Part shown: one piece after another, positions 11,498-23,226 of the stretch
Layout: the number at the start of each line of letters is the position of its first letter
Numbering within the stretch: position 1 is the first letter of the stretch
Source: Zizania palustris
Lineage: Eukaryota > Streptophyta > Magnoliopsida > Poales > Poaceae
Reading direction: 5' to 3'
Assembly (NCBI GenBank): GCA_019279435.1
Contig: JAAALK010000287.1
Location: 70,745,144 to 70,809,143 of the forward strand
Length of the DNA: 64,000 nt
The notes under the pieces: model-generated
Databases searched by the model: none
What the model saw: the letters and a program-made list of their open reading frames with translations, nothing else
What the model was told of the DNA's origin: nothing
Program-made: the position numbers and the translations under genes

Positions 11498-12413
11498 AAA
11501 CTGAGAAATCATGTTGAAGAACATGGGTTTTATACTCCAGATGTGATGAGTGATTATCAATGGAAGTCAACAAGAAACATGAAGACCTGCCGTGTCTGAG
11601 GCGCGTGTGACTCAGGTACACAGGCAGCGAGCGACAGCCGGGTAGAGGAGCCGCGGAGTCAGGCTGACCCAATCCGAGTACATGGGCTAGGAGCGACAGA
11701 GGATCCACTGGTCTGTTGACTGGGTTTGACTCAGGTACACGGGCGGCGAGCGATTGCCGGGCTGAGGAAGCTGCGGGGTCGGGTCGGCCCAATCTAGGTA
11801 CCCGGTGCGAAGACGGTGGACGCTTTGTCAGTTTCAGCGCAAAACTGACAACCGATGATTATTTTATTTTTAGGATATTAATATTTAGTTTAAGTATAGA
11901 ATATTTTTATTTGAGTCAGTTGATTTTTCTAAGGGTATTTTATTAATTTCGGATTTTATTTTAGAGTCAGTGTAATTTACCCTAGGGGTAAATTAGTGTT
12001 TTTCATGTATTAGGAGTCGTCTATAAATAGGCCCCTACCCCCTAGGGATAGGGTGACTGTTTTTCGGAGATCAATCTATAGTCCACATATTATTTTCCAT
12101 CGCCGGCGTGCTCTGTTTACTGTTCATCGTTCAACGTCGCCGTCGTTTCTCACGAACACGGTTCCCAAGCCATTGCAGTGCGTGGGAGGCAGCGCGTGGA
12201 CATCTTTCTTCGTCCAGGCACGGTGGAAGGATTCATTTGTTATCTCCGCGTGCATGTTTCCCGAGGAAAACGGAGGGACGTATTTGGCTAGGAAAGCTGC
12301 TCGGCGAATCCCGTGCGGAAGACTCCAGCGATTTCATCCGGCGTGAACAGCGGCCACGGCACGTGGGCCCGCTAGCTTTTTTCTCCCAAACGGCAGCAGT
12401 GCTCGACGCCCAA

Positions 12414-13374
12414 TGATGAGGACATCACTAGCTCGGATATAACCATGCTTATACTTTACAATAAACATCCCAAGTTTCATTCATTCTATATTAGATTTAC
12501 ATTTTATATATTTGAGCTAAGGATGCTACACCATGAGTTGGCTTTGTTTTCAATTATAGAAATTCTTTCATGGATCAAGCGACACGTTAAGAGCACATCA
12601 AGAGCATGGAATATCATGGAAGTTGATTGGGGACCAAGTCAAGTTAATCCAAATATAATATGCAACTTTGAGACGTCATTTTTGTGCCAATAAAAAGTGG
12701 AGATAAAGTTCTACACGTGTGGGATTCACACTCGGACTGCAGGAACAACACCAAATTCACACGCACATAACTTTTATATGGAAGATCTAATTAGGGTGAT
12801 CTTGGACTTTTTGGAAAGCTTGAGATGGCCTCTTTCCAACGGATCTAACTACACCTCCAGATTCCATAAGAGGAGATCACAATCACCAAATCAATGCATG
12901 TTCCTTTTTCAGGCCGAACCAATTAAGCACGGAATTTCTATTTATTAGTCAATCTATTTAGGAAATAATTAGTCCTTTCCATATGTAATAAGTTTTCCAA
13001 ACTTGGGGAACGTCCCTAGGGCTATAAATAACCCTAGAGACTTCAGTTGTAATTTGGGTTTTGATTAGATAAAAGTTTAGCTAATGCTACTTGTCCGTGT
13101 AAACCCGTGATCGGTTAGATCGCCGGTTTCACATTTCAGAACCCCAACTACCCTTTGTGCGTCTTTCATATCCAGCAATTCTAGTTGCTCCTTTATCTTG
13201 TTCTTGCTTGTTCTTCGATTGCTTGCAGGAACAAGGTTGATCACCGATAAGATCAACAACCCTTGGAGTTGGTGTATCGATCGCTAAGGTGCAACACGAA
13301 TGTCTCGTACGGTTGTAGTCAGGTCGTCAACGTCGTCTCCTTCCAATTGAAGTTACCTTATCTCTATCAACTCA
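12414..13374 (+). repeat. 5' LTR of N1
   Basis: Direct repeat of 15862-16823 with few differences, which suggests a recent insertion relative to the host LTR. Confidence 0.88.
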
Positions 13375-13809
13375 ACGTCGTCTCCTACAGTCCAGAAAAA
13401 GCCACACAAAAAAAAATTACCCGAGATCCAAGCCTCTTTGAGCCTATTACTAGTTCTGCTTAGTATCAGCTTTTTGAGTTTTTGGTTGCATCGTCGTGTG
13501 AAGTTTCTGGTCTTAGCGTTTAGTTCGTTTAGAGTTTCAAGTTCTTGTCACGTTTTTACCACCGTGTCTTGGTCTGTTTAGTCGGTTTGTTATTCGAGAA
13601 TAATTCGGGCAGGTTGTGCAGGTGTTACTAAAACTATCATATCTCGCACCTGCCTACTCGGATTGGAGAGTTTTAATACTTTTTGGAAAGCTTACAAGAG
13701 GATCTTTATTTTTCCTTTTAGAGTCATCTTCATATTCGGCTGTTTGCTTTCTGTTTTGGAACGTACAAGGTTTGGGAGTCCTGTACTAAGAGTCACATTG
13801 TCCTTTGCT

Positions 13810-13925
13810 GTTCTTTAAAAAAAAGGACAGAAAAAAAGGAAAAAAAAGGCAGAAGGGTGCTCAAAAAAAAAAGAAAAAAAGCTGCACCAAAAAAGAGAAA
13901 AGAAAAAAGTGAAGAAAGAAAACTT
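13810..13925 (+). repeat. A-rich purine tract in the N1 leader
   Basis: About 115 bases made almost only of A and G, in runs such as AAAAAAAAGG and AAAAAAAAAAG, about 430 bases before the gag start. It may be a grown slippage tract or an old polyadenylated insertion; no coding sense is seen. Confidence 0.6.
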
Positions 13926-14340
13926 TTGACAAAAGAGGAGGAAAGCTAGTTCTTCCTTTGTCGGTTTGGTGGTATCGTTTGTGTCTAGGCTCGCGTCTCT
14001 AGTACGTTCAAGCCTAGGATCAACACAATAATGACGTTGAACAACTACTCAATTTGCTTATGCTAATGTGATTCTAGTTATCCTTGCTACATATTTCAGC
14101 CTACGTAGAGCTCCACAGATTTGACTACAACTTATACAACCAAGTGTTTTCCAAAGCATCGATACATCTAATCTCCGTGGTGTTTGTGGTTAAGTCGGTG
14201 TACAACACCTTCATGCTTGCATTGGTAAGAACTTGTAAGATCTTGATACAGGATTGAGCGAGTGTGACATTGTGCCTTCACAATCTTGTAGTTAATAGGA
14301 GCGTACATATTATTTGTATGTTTCTTGTCTACTACTAATC

Positions 14341-15850
14341 ATGGCAGGGATACACAAGGAGATAGGATATAGTGAAGCTCAATATCGACATCTTCATCGA
14401 CACATGAGAGATCAACATGATAAATATGAGGCATGTGATGAAATTTTAGCTAGGTTCAAATGTACAATACCTTATTTTGAAGAAAATTATGACCCTCATG
14501 CATATATTCAATGGGAGCTAGCTGTAGATATTGAATTTAAAAAGTATAACATGTCTGAAAAAGAAAAGGTTATGATTGCCTCTAAAGTGTTAGTTAAAGA
14601 TGCTGCATATCATTGGAAACATCTTTTTAGACATGATAAAATACCTCAATCTTGGAAAGAATTAAAACAATATTTGAGAGATGCTTTTGTTCCTCCATAT
14701 TATGCCGAAATTCTGTTAAAGAAACTGCAATGTTTAAAACAAGATAGCAAAAGTGTTTTCTCATACTATCATGATATGCATGCTTGTTTATTACGTTGTG
14801 CTATAGATGAATGCGAAGAAGCTACAGAACAAAGGTTTTTATGTGGGCTTAACAAAAAATTCAAGAAATGCTTCTTCATGAAACATATAATTCTCTTTCT
14901 CAATTGTTTGAACTTGCGTGTCAAGCTGAATTTCAGATTACTATTGATTTAGAGGAGACACCAATCAGTTTGCCTTCTAGTTCTACTAACTTTGAACAGG
15001 AAAAAGAGAATAAAAATGCACTTACATCATCGGAAAAGGTTTTGCAAGGTAATATATGTGCTGAAATTAATCAAGGTGAGTGTACTCCTGATAAAACACA
15101 ATTGTCCACTATTCATGCTATTATAGAGCCACCGTTAGTAGAATCTTTTGCTGAAATTGCTTTGTTACCAGATGATTTGCTTGACACTCCTTGTAATAAA
15201 GAAGATTTGTGTGTTAATACTTCACTTATATACATGCCACAACTAGTTAATGAACAGGTTGACTTTTTGCCGAACCTTTAAGTGATTTGATACATGTTGT
15301 TCACATTGTTAGTGAAAAGGAAGAACAGAAATTGTTATCTTCTTTAAATACTTGGGGTTATATTGAACTTGATGATCTTTGTGAACTTAGTGCTTTAAAT
15401 GAGAATTTACTCACTAGACCTAATTTGCCATGTCCTGCTCAAATGAGTTTTCATGTAATTGGAAAATACAATGATCAAGGAGTATACTTTGAGCATAGAG
15501 TTTACATATGTTCAAATTTAAAACAACATGTAAATTCTGAAAATAATAGTCTCAACCAAGGTGTTTTAACTAATCCTATTATCTCGAGAGTCTCTTGTTT
15601 TGATTTAAATACACAAGTTTGTTTTCAAGAAGGAGAGCCTTGTGGGCTTCTTAGCAATGACACAATTCCTGCTCCAATATCTAAAAGTACAGATTTGATG
15701 TCATTTGTTCAAGCAAAGGATTTGGTGAGTTGGTTTTCTTCAATTCACCGCATGTTTAAAGAACAAGAGATACTGCACAATAATGGTTCTTTTGCTAGGA
15801 GTTGCATTGATGATAAACACAAGAACAAATCGAGGACGGTTTGCAGCCAA
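14341..15850 (+). pseudogene. Gag-like gene of N1, broken by frame changes
   Basis: ATG 14341 starts a frame with the retrotransposon gag fold pattern (AYIQWELAVDIEF, HWKHLF, WKELKQYLRDAFVP, SVFSYYHDMHAC). The frame shifts near 14860 into one that runs to 15281, and again near 15285 into one that runs into the 3' LTR. The later part is acidic and serine-rich with HRMFKEQEILHNNGSF; I do not recognise a domain there. Gag would form the particle that packages the RNA. With two frame changes the copy is probably dead, although its LTRs look young. Confidence 0.75.
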
Positions 15851-15861
15851 GAAGGAGAGAA

Positions 15862-16823
15862 TGATGAGGACATCACTAGCTCGGATATAACCATGCTTAT
15901 ACTTTACAATAAACAACCCAAGGTTCATTCATTCTATATTAGATTTACATTTTATATATTTGAGCTAAGGATGCTACACCATGAGTTGGCTTTGTTTTAA
16001 ATTATAGAAATTCTTTCATGGATCAAGCGACACGTTAAGAGCACATCAAGAGCATGGAATATCATGGAAGTTGATTGGGGACCAAGTCAAGTTAATCCAA
16101 ATATAATATGCAACTTTGAGACGTCATTTTTTGTGCCAATAAAAAGTGGAGATAAAGTTCTACACGTGTGGGATTCACACTCGGACTGCAGGAACAACAC
16201 CAAATTCACACGCACATAACTTTTATATGGAAGATCCAATTAGGGTGATCTTGGACTTTTTGGAAAGCTTGAGATGGCCTCTTTCCAACGGATCTAACTA
16301 CACCTCCAGATTCCATAAGAGGAGATCGCAATCACCAAATCAATGCGTGTTCCTTTTTCAGGCCGAACCAATTAAGCACGGAATTTCCATTTTTTAGTCA
16401 ATCTGTTTATGAAATAATTAGTCCTTTCCATATGTAATAAGTTTTCCAAACTTGGGGAACGTCCCTAGGGCTATAAATAACCCTAGAGACTTCAGTTGTA
16501 ATTTGGGTTTTGATTAGATAAAAGTTTAGCCAATGCTACTTGTCCGTGTAAACCCGTGATCGGTTAGATCGCCGGTTTCACGTTTCAGAACCCCAACTAC
16601 CCTTTGTGCATCTTTCATATCCAGTAATTCTAGTTGCTCCTTTATCTTGTTCTTGTTTGTTCTTCGATTGCTTGCAGGAACAAGGTTGATCACCGATAAG
16701 ATCAACAACCCTTGGAGTTGGTGTATCGATCGCTAAGGCGCAACACGAACGTCTCGTACGGTTGTAGTCGGGTCGTCAATGTCGTCTCCTTCCAATCGAT
16801 GTTACCTTATCTCTATCAACTCA
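15862..16823 (+). repeat. 3' LTR of N1
   Basis: Copy of 12414-13374; see N1. Confidence 0.88.
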
Positions 16824-17646
16824 CCGAAAGATCGGGCCACTCAAATCATTCCTCCATCACCCAAGAAAATTGCAACAACATTGTGATCCATGGTGTGGAG
16901 CTCCTTCGGCCAGCGTCGCTCTCTTCGTCACGGCGCACGACACACGGTGGATCGCTAGCGCAGGAGCATGCAGGTTAGTTAGTTTAATCTACTATTTTTT
17001 AGCTGTTTAAATTAAATCAATAGTTATATATTTTAATTATTACTAATTTTGTTTTAGTATTTTCGTAGATAATTTTTATCTACTAGACATTATTATTTAA
17101 TCTGCTTATTAATTATCTCATATTATTTAAATATTTTTGTTTAATCTGCTCATATAAAAAGAAAAAATTATTATTAGTCGCAGTAATATTTTATCCTAGT
17201 TTTTACGTGCAATATTTTTAGGTTTATTTCTGAATTAATTTTGAATGATCCATGTTTTATTCACTTAATTAGTATTTTATTTCTAGACTACAATATAAAT
17301 ATTTCGTGATATATCTAGGGTTTTTTATTTACTGCAGTATTTCTATTTAGTTTATCTTTAATATCATTTTAATTAGGACACCGGTTATTTCTAGGCTAGA
17401 CAACTTTAGTTCCAGTAATTTTCTTTGCTAATATTATTTGTCTGGTTAAGTTCGTTTGGGTGTTGGGATTAAGTCATAGTTTAGCAAGAAATTTTTAGGC
17501 GCCCATTCACCCCCTCTGGTCGCTACTTTCGGTCCTACAGAAACAAGAAGGATTGAAGCTGATGATTGAGTGAGGAGTGCGAGATGGAGTGAAGAGAACA
17601 TGCAACGAAGGGAATACAATAGGCAGAAACAACTTAGGTACACAAA

Positions 17647-20600
17647 GCAATGAAGACGTGCTAGAAAGAGAGAATGGAGAAATCAGTAGGACGACATTTC
17701 TACAATATTTCTCTCAAACCGTGTTGAACTATTTGCATGGAGCTATGTTGTTTTCTTGAAATGTTCGAGGAAAACATCTAATCGCAATTTTATGATCAAA
17801 CTCATAGAGCTCAAAGTGAAAATTACGTACTAATTAAAACATTACAACACAAACAACACATAAAGGAGTACACAACATAACATAGTACAATACAAATTTA
17901 AAAATACAAATTACACTACGTGGCTACTGAGTGCAGCGAGGGTACTTTCCTTTCCTTATGGCCTCCGGTCCTGCTTCATGTGCATGACAAGAACTCTCAC
18001 GCTTCCTCTCTCTATCTGCCTCGCGCTCCTATTTTGTCTTGCGCTCCGCCTCCTCCCTCCTCTTAAATTCTTCCTCGCGGTTACATTCCCTCTGGTATCT
18101 CATCTCACTGAGCTCCGTGTTGAACGCATGGTGCCTCATAAGGGAGTCACAATCGTCTGGATCCACCTTTTTGTCGATTCATTTGACAAAGTCACATAGC
18201 GGAGGTGACGACGGTGGAGGAGTTACCTACACGCATAAATATTGATACACATATTGCAAGTGATTTATTCGAGAAATATATATAAATGAATAGAAAAAAG
18301 TTATTAATACCGGTTTGTTTGCACGTGGTACACGCTTAGGCCTTGGCTCTGGTTTTTCCGGAGTCCAAGAGTAGTTCGCACACTTTCAATACATCATCTT
18401 GTAGGTGAGGTCATCCTAGCTTCTTTTGAATTTACATGTGTCTCCACAGAAATATATGAGAGGTTCAACACCTTCCGATAGATGGTTACGAGGATCGTAA
18501 CCATGAGTCGATAAATCCTTTTTCAACCATACATTATATGTCTATATTTTCTCTAAACTACACATAAATCAGCCGTACATTACTCTAATATGTCATTTAA
18601 ATCTTGAATTGATTTAACTAGAGAGCAATGAAGACGTGCTAGAAAGAGAGAATGGAGAAACCAGTAGGACGACATTTCTACAATATTTCTCTCAAACCGT
18701 GTTGAACTAGTTGCATGGAGCTACGTTGTTTTCTTGAAATGTTCGAGGAAAAATATCTAATCGCAATTTTATGATCAAACTCATAGAGCTCAAAGTGAAA
18801 ATTACATACTAATTAAAACATTACAACACAAACAACACATAAAGGAGTACACAACATAACATAGTACAATACAAATTTAAAAATACAAATTACACTACGT
18901 GGCTACCGAGTGCAGCGAGGGTACTTTCTTTTCCTTATGGCCTGCGGTCCTGCTTCACGTGCACGACAAGAACTCTCACACTTCCTCTCTCTATCTTCCT
19001 CGCGCTCCTATTTTGTCTTGCACTCCGCCTCCTCCCTCCTCTTAAATTCTTCCCCCCAGTTACATTCCCTCTGGTATCTCATCTCACTGAGCTCCGTGTT
19101 GAACGCATGGTGCCTCATAAGGGAGTCCCAGTCGTCTGGATCCACCTCTTTGTCGATTCATTTGACAAAGTCACATAGCCAAGGTGGCGACGGTGGAGGA
19201 GTTACCTACACGCATAAATATTGATACACATATTGCAAGTGATTTATTCAAGAAATATATACAAATGAATAGAAAAAAGTTATTAATACCGGTTTGTTTG
19301 CACGTGGTCCACGCTTTGGCCTTGGCTTTGGTTTTTTCCGGAGTCCAAGAGTAGTTCACACACTTTCAATACATCATCTTGTAGGTGAGGTCATCCTAGC
19401 TTCTTATTAATTTACATGTGTCTCCACGGAAATATATGAGAGGTTCGACACCTTCCGACAGACGGTTACGAGGATCGTAACCATGAGTCGATAAATCCTT
19501 TTTCAACCATACATTATATGTCTATATTTTCTCTAAACTACACTGAGAAACCAAGGGTTGGTTTCGGATTCTGTGATGAGTGATTGACAAATTTTACCCT
19601 CTGATTCGAAGGGGTTCCTCCGAAGGGGTTCGGAGGTGGTTTCACCGAAGGGTTCGGTGGGTCTGGTTGTTGCAGCTGTTAGCGGAGTGTGCCTGTCAGA
19701 GGGGTCCGACAGTACACGGTGACTGAGTTGTACCGAAGGGCTCGGTACTTTGGGCGGTACACCGGAGTGTGTATCGGAGGTTGTTTACCCGGAGAGGTCT
19801 CTGGGGTACTGGATACACTTGTCTGTTTGTCTGTGGTACGCAGGTGACTTCGGAGGCGACAGACGGTTCGTAGCAAGTGAACCTGGGTCAAGCGGGAGGC
19901 TTGATGCCAGGGGACCAGGGAGCTCCGTCACGAAGGCTGCGAAGGGGTCGAGGTCAGACCTCGGGTCGAGGTGCGCCAGGAGAAGGCAGTAAGTGCGGAG
20001 TGTGACTCCAGGTGAAGGTACCCCGAGACGAAGTCCTCGGAGGCGAGGCACTTCGAAGGGTACTCCGAATGGAGTGACTTCGAAGTATTGTGGACTAAGT
20101 CCTCAGCAATGAGGCAAGGTGTTCGAAGTGTGCTCCAGAGGGAGACACTCGAAGGTATACCCGACGAAGGTCTCAGAAGTAGAGGTGCATCGAAGGCATG
20201 ATCCGGGTGAGGATCATCGAGGAGTGTGCTCGGGGAGAGACACTGCGACGAAGTGCTCATGAAATGCTTCATGCGGAGGCCTTGGACGAAGGAGGGACTT
20301 CGAAGGGTGGTACTCCGAAGGTGGGGCTTCGGAGTGAAGGAGGCTTCGGAGTGAAGCTGACTAGGCTGACTTCGGAGTGAAGCTAGCTTCGGAGTGAAGC
20401 TGGCTCCGGAGTGAGGCTGGCTCCGGAGTGAGGCTGACTTGAGGTACTTTGGCCTTGCATGGCTTCGGTACACGGACTTACGGAGTTCGAGCTGAGAGAA
20501 GCTGCGAAGCCGTGGTGGTCCACTCCGAAGGTGTTGGTGCGAAGGCCCAAGGGCTTTGACGGCTTCGGCTCAAAACCGTCACTGTATCGAAGGATGACTT

Positions 20601-22767
20601 CGGTGAAGCGAAGGCCGTCAGGCTCAAGGCTTCTCACCGAAGCTACCGCCCCCTCGCGTGCGAAGGGGGGCTTCAGAAGGGTCCAAAACTGCAAAGGCTG
20701 ACAGCGTCTGCTCTGCAAAAGCTGGTGGTGTCCCCTCTGCGAAGCTGACAAAAGAAGCCTCTAAATAAAGTAGACTACCAGTTGTACCCCCTGTTCTGAT
20801 GAGACAAAAATAGTGTAAACCCTAGGGGTAAAGTAGTTTATTCACAGGGCTGAATAGTGCCTATAAATAGTGGAGGCTGGCTAGGTCACATCAACACTTT
20901 GAGCAGTCATTTTTGAGCTCCTGTGCTAGCCACCACATACTCTTGTGTTCATCCTATGAGTTCTTTCTGTGTTCCCTATTCAAGCAATGAAGCTTTGATT
21001 CTGTTTTCATTTACTGCTTGAACTTGTATGCGTACTTCTCTGCATGCTTTGATTTCTCCGTGCACCATCTTCTTGTGAGTTTTCTGGAGAGGTGTGTGAG
21101 AAGTCTGTTTGGGTGAAGTGTGTTTTTCAGTGTTTGTTTGCTCTGTGTAAACTGGAGGCTAGACCTCTCTGATTACTAGCGAAGCACTATTCGAAGCCCG
21201 TTTCTTTCCCTTGTCGAAGTCCTCGGGGAAGTGTGTTCAGTGTGCGTTTAGACCTTCGAAGTACGAAGCCTAGCACCAGTTGCTGTCGCTGAGTATTTGG
21301 TCAAAGTCCGCAGAAGGAAGTCTGCTCTTGCGAAGGGTGAAGTGCGAAGCCTGCTCGAAGGCACCCAGTGTGCTGAGCCTGCACTGACTTAGCAAAGCTG
21401 ATCGAAGTCCTTAGAGGGAAGTCCGCTTTTGCAAAGGTTGAAGTGCGAAGCTTGCTCGAAGGCACCCTATGTGCGGAGCCTGCACTAACTTAGCAGAGCT
21501 GAGTTTTCAGGGTTGTGGGTGGAGCGAAGTCTTCTTGGCTTCGAACTTTTGCTCCTTGCGAAGCCTGATTTCGGAGCTGTGAAATACCTCCGAACTAGAA
21601 CTTCGAAGGCTGTGTTCGAAGCCTGTTCCGAAGAAGGCAGAAGTAAAATAGAAGGCTATTTTTTAGTCTGAAATTTTAAAAGCTCCCATTCACACCCCCT
21701 CTGGTCGCCGTTTCCGGTCCAACATACACATAAATCAGTCGTACATTACTCTAATATGTTATTTAAATCTTGAATTGATTTAACTAGAGAGCAATGAAGA
21801 CATGCTAGAAAGAGAGAGAATGGAGAAATCAGTAGGACGACATTTCTACAATATTTCTATCAAACCGTGTTGAACTATTTGCATGGAGCTACATTGTTTT
21901 CTTGAAATGTTCGAGGAAAAACATCTAATCGCAATTTTATGATCGAACTCATAGAGCTCAAAGTGAAAATTACGTACTACTTAAAACATTACAACACAAA
22001 CAACACATAAAGGAGTACACAACATAACATAGTACAATACAAATTTAAAAATACAAATTACACTACGTGGCTACTGAGTGCAGTGAGGGTACTTTCCTTT
22101 CCTTATGGCCTCCGGTCCTGCTTCATGTGCATGACAAGAACTCTCACGCTTCCTCTCTCTATCTGCCTCGCGCTCCTATTTTGTCTTGCGCTCCGCTTCC
22201 TCCCTCCTCTTAAATTCTTCCTCGCGGTTACATTCCCTCTGGTATCTCATCTCACTGAGCTCCGTGTTGAACGCATGGTGTCTCATAAGGGAGTCTCAGT
22301 CGTCTGGATCCACCTCTTTGTCGATTCATTTGACAAAGTCACATAGCGGAGGTGGCGACGGTGGAGGAGTTACCTACACACATAAATATTGATACACATA
22401 TTGCAAGTGATTTATTCGAGAAATATATACAAATGAATAGAAAAAAGTTATTAATACCGGTTTGTTCGCACGTGGTCCATGCTTTGGCCTTGGCTTTAGT
22501 TTTTCCGGAGTCTAAGAGTAGTTCGCACACTTTCAATACATCATCTCGTAGGTGAGGTCATCCTAGCTTCTTATGAATTTACATGTGTCTTCACAGAAAT
22601 ATATGAGAGGTTCGACACCTTCTAACATACGATTACGAGGATCGTAACCGTGAGTCGATAAATCCTTTTTCAACCATACATTATATTTCTATATTTTCTC
22701 TAAACTACACATAAATCAGCCGTACATTACTCTAATATGTCATTTAAATCTTGAATTGATTTAACTA
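17647..22767. repeat. Tandem triplication of an approximately 980-base unit inside the MULE
   Basis: Three head-to-tail copies start at gcaatgaagac: 17647-18624, 18625-21790 (interrupted by solo LTR E), and 21791-22767. Without the LTR the spacing is 978 and about 980 bases. Each copy contains, on the minus strand, the last exons of the right-hand MULE gene, including segments with LLDSGKTKAKAKAWTTC and CDFVKWIDKEVD. Copies differ by scattered point changes. Confidence 0.85.
19544..21724 (+). mobile_element. Solo LTR E, 2.18 kb, SIRE-like, inside the second copy of the triplication
   Basis: Begins TGAGAAACCAAGG, ends GGTCCAACA, and is flanked by the perfect 5-base duplication TACAC (19539-19543 and 21725-21729). 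The uninterrupted site is visible in the neighbouring copies of the triplication. A TATA box (CTATAAATAG) lies at 20861-20870. The 20000-20700 part is dense in cttcgaag, actccgaag and cttcggag words. The start box TGATGAGTGATT and the end CCCCCTCTGGTCGCC relate it to LTRs A, B and C. Confidence 0.92.
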
Positions 22768-22868
22768 CCTAATCACTGCAATATATCCATAACATAATTC
22801 AAAATTAGTACCTTAATAAATAGGCAACAAAAAAGACAGATCAGAGACTCACCGAAAGGAGTGGGCAT
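21960..22868 (-). pseudogene. Right-hand MULE gene (position of MuDR-B), decayed
   Basis: Read leftward from the right TATA box. A first exon ATGCCCACTCCTTTCG (22868-22853) ends before GTGAGT. Later parts encode LKKDLSTHGYDPRNRM, YFCEDTCKF and CELLLDSGKTKAKAKAWTTC, then after an intron PPSPPPLCDFVK.IDKEVDP and a charged stretch (RYQRECNREEEFKRREEAERK) that looks like a coiled coil. Several stops interrupt it. The charged tail resembles the plant MULE companion proteins; its role is unknown to me. The 3' exons are the part that was triplicated. Confidence 0.6.
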
Positions 22869-22928
22869 CTTGGGGCACGTGACGTGTTGGACAAGTGTAC
22901 CCGGTATGCTTAGAAGGGGGCATTCGAC

Positions 22929-23226
22929 TCCCTATTTATAGAGCCACGTTTGGCCGTTGAAGTGCTGAATGTGCCAACGATTAGTCCACGTTAACGCCAC
23001 AACGGCTACTTCAGAGTGAACATGGCCACGTCAACCACATTCGGTTGGTAGAGTGCCGAACGTGGCTGATGTGGTCATGTTTGGCCGAAGTAGCCGTTGT
23101 AGCGCTGATGTGGCCACGTTTGACTGATCACGTTCGGCAGATAGAATGTCAACGGGAGTCATTTTTACAATTTATTGAATTTGGCTAACAGATTTGGATT
23201 TTTTTAAAATATTATTTAAAAAATTC
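22929..23226 (-). repeat. Right terminal inverted repeat of the MULE, with inward TATA box
   Basis: Inverted match to 6835-7208, with the same AACGTGGC-type motifs. On the minus strand TATAAATA (22940-22933) faces into the element. Confidence 0.85.

Larger units (their letters stand above)
12414..16823 (+). mobile_element. Non-autonomous LTR retrotransposon N1 with gag only
   Basis: Two LTRs of about 961 bases (12414-13374 and 15862-16823) begin TGATGAGGACATC and end ATCAACTCA. They are nearly identical, each with a CTATAAATAA promoter box (about 13021 and 16470). Flanks are cccaa (12409-12413) and ccgaa (16824-16828), a 5-base duplication with one mismatch. A purine tract GAAGGAGAGA precedes the second LTR. 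The 2.5-kb interior has a gag-like gene but no protease, reverse transcriptase or integrase, so it must have moved with enzymes supplied by another element. I could not match the sequence after the first LTR to a common tRNA primer site. Confidence 0.85.
11502..17539 (+). mobile_element. Solo LTR A of a SIRE/Maximus-like copia element, split by a nested retrotransposon
   Basis: It begins TGAGAAATCATG and ends GGTCCTACA, flanked by the 5-base duplication GAAAC (11497-11501 and 17540-17544). Without the inner element (12414-16823 plus one duplicate) it is about 1.6 kb, the length of the related 3' LTR at 50630-52271. It shares with that LTR the segments from TGATGAGTGATT to the twin ACTCAGGTACACGGGC blocks and the end CCCCCTCTGGTCGCTAC. 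A TATA box (CTATAAATAG) lies at 12021-12030. No internal coding region belongs to it, so it is a solo LTR left by recombination. Confidence 0.88.
6835..23226. mobile_element. Mutator-like element (MULE), about 16.4 kb, decayed, with nested insertions
   Basis: The two ends are inverted copies of each other. The left end (GAGTTTTTTTAATAATAT ... GACATTCTATCTGCC) matches the reverse complement of the right end (GAATTTTTTAAATAATAT ... GACATTCTATCTGCC). Inside lie a plus-strand transposase with a MULE core and a SWIM zinc finger, then a second gene read from the right end. Candidate 9-base flanks are catgatgca (6826-6834) and catgacgtg (23227-23235), equal at 6 of 9 positions, as an old target duplication might be. 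Removing the two solo-LTR insertions with one duplicate each (6,043 and 2,186 bases) leaves about 8.2 kb. Stops and frameshifts make it non-autonomous. Confidence 0.88.

Noticed and set aside
19928..20473. 181-codon minus-strand frame
   Set aside because: It lies within solo LTR E and reflects its repeated cttcgaag-type words.
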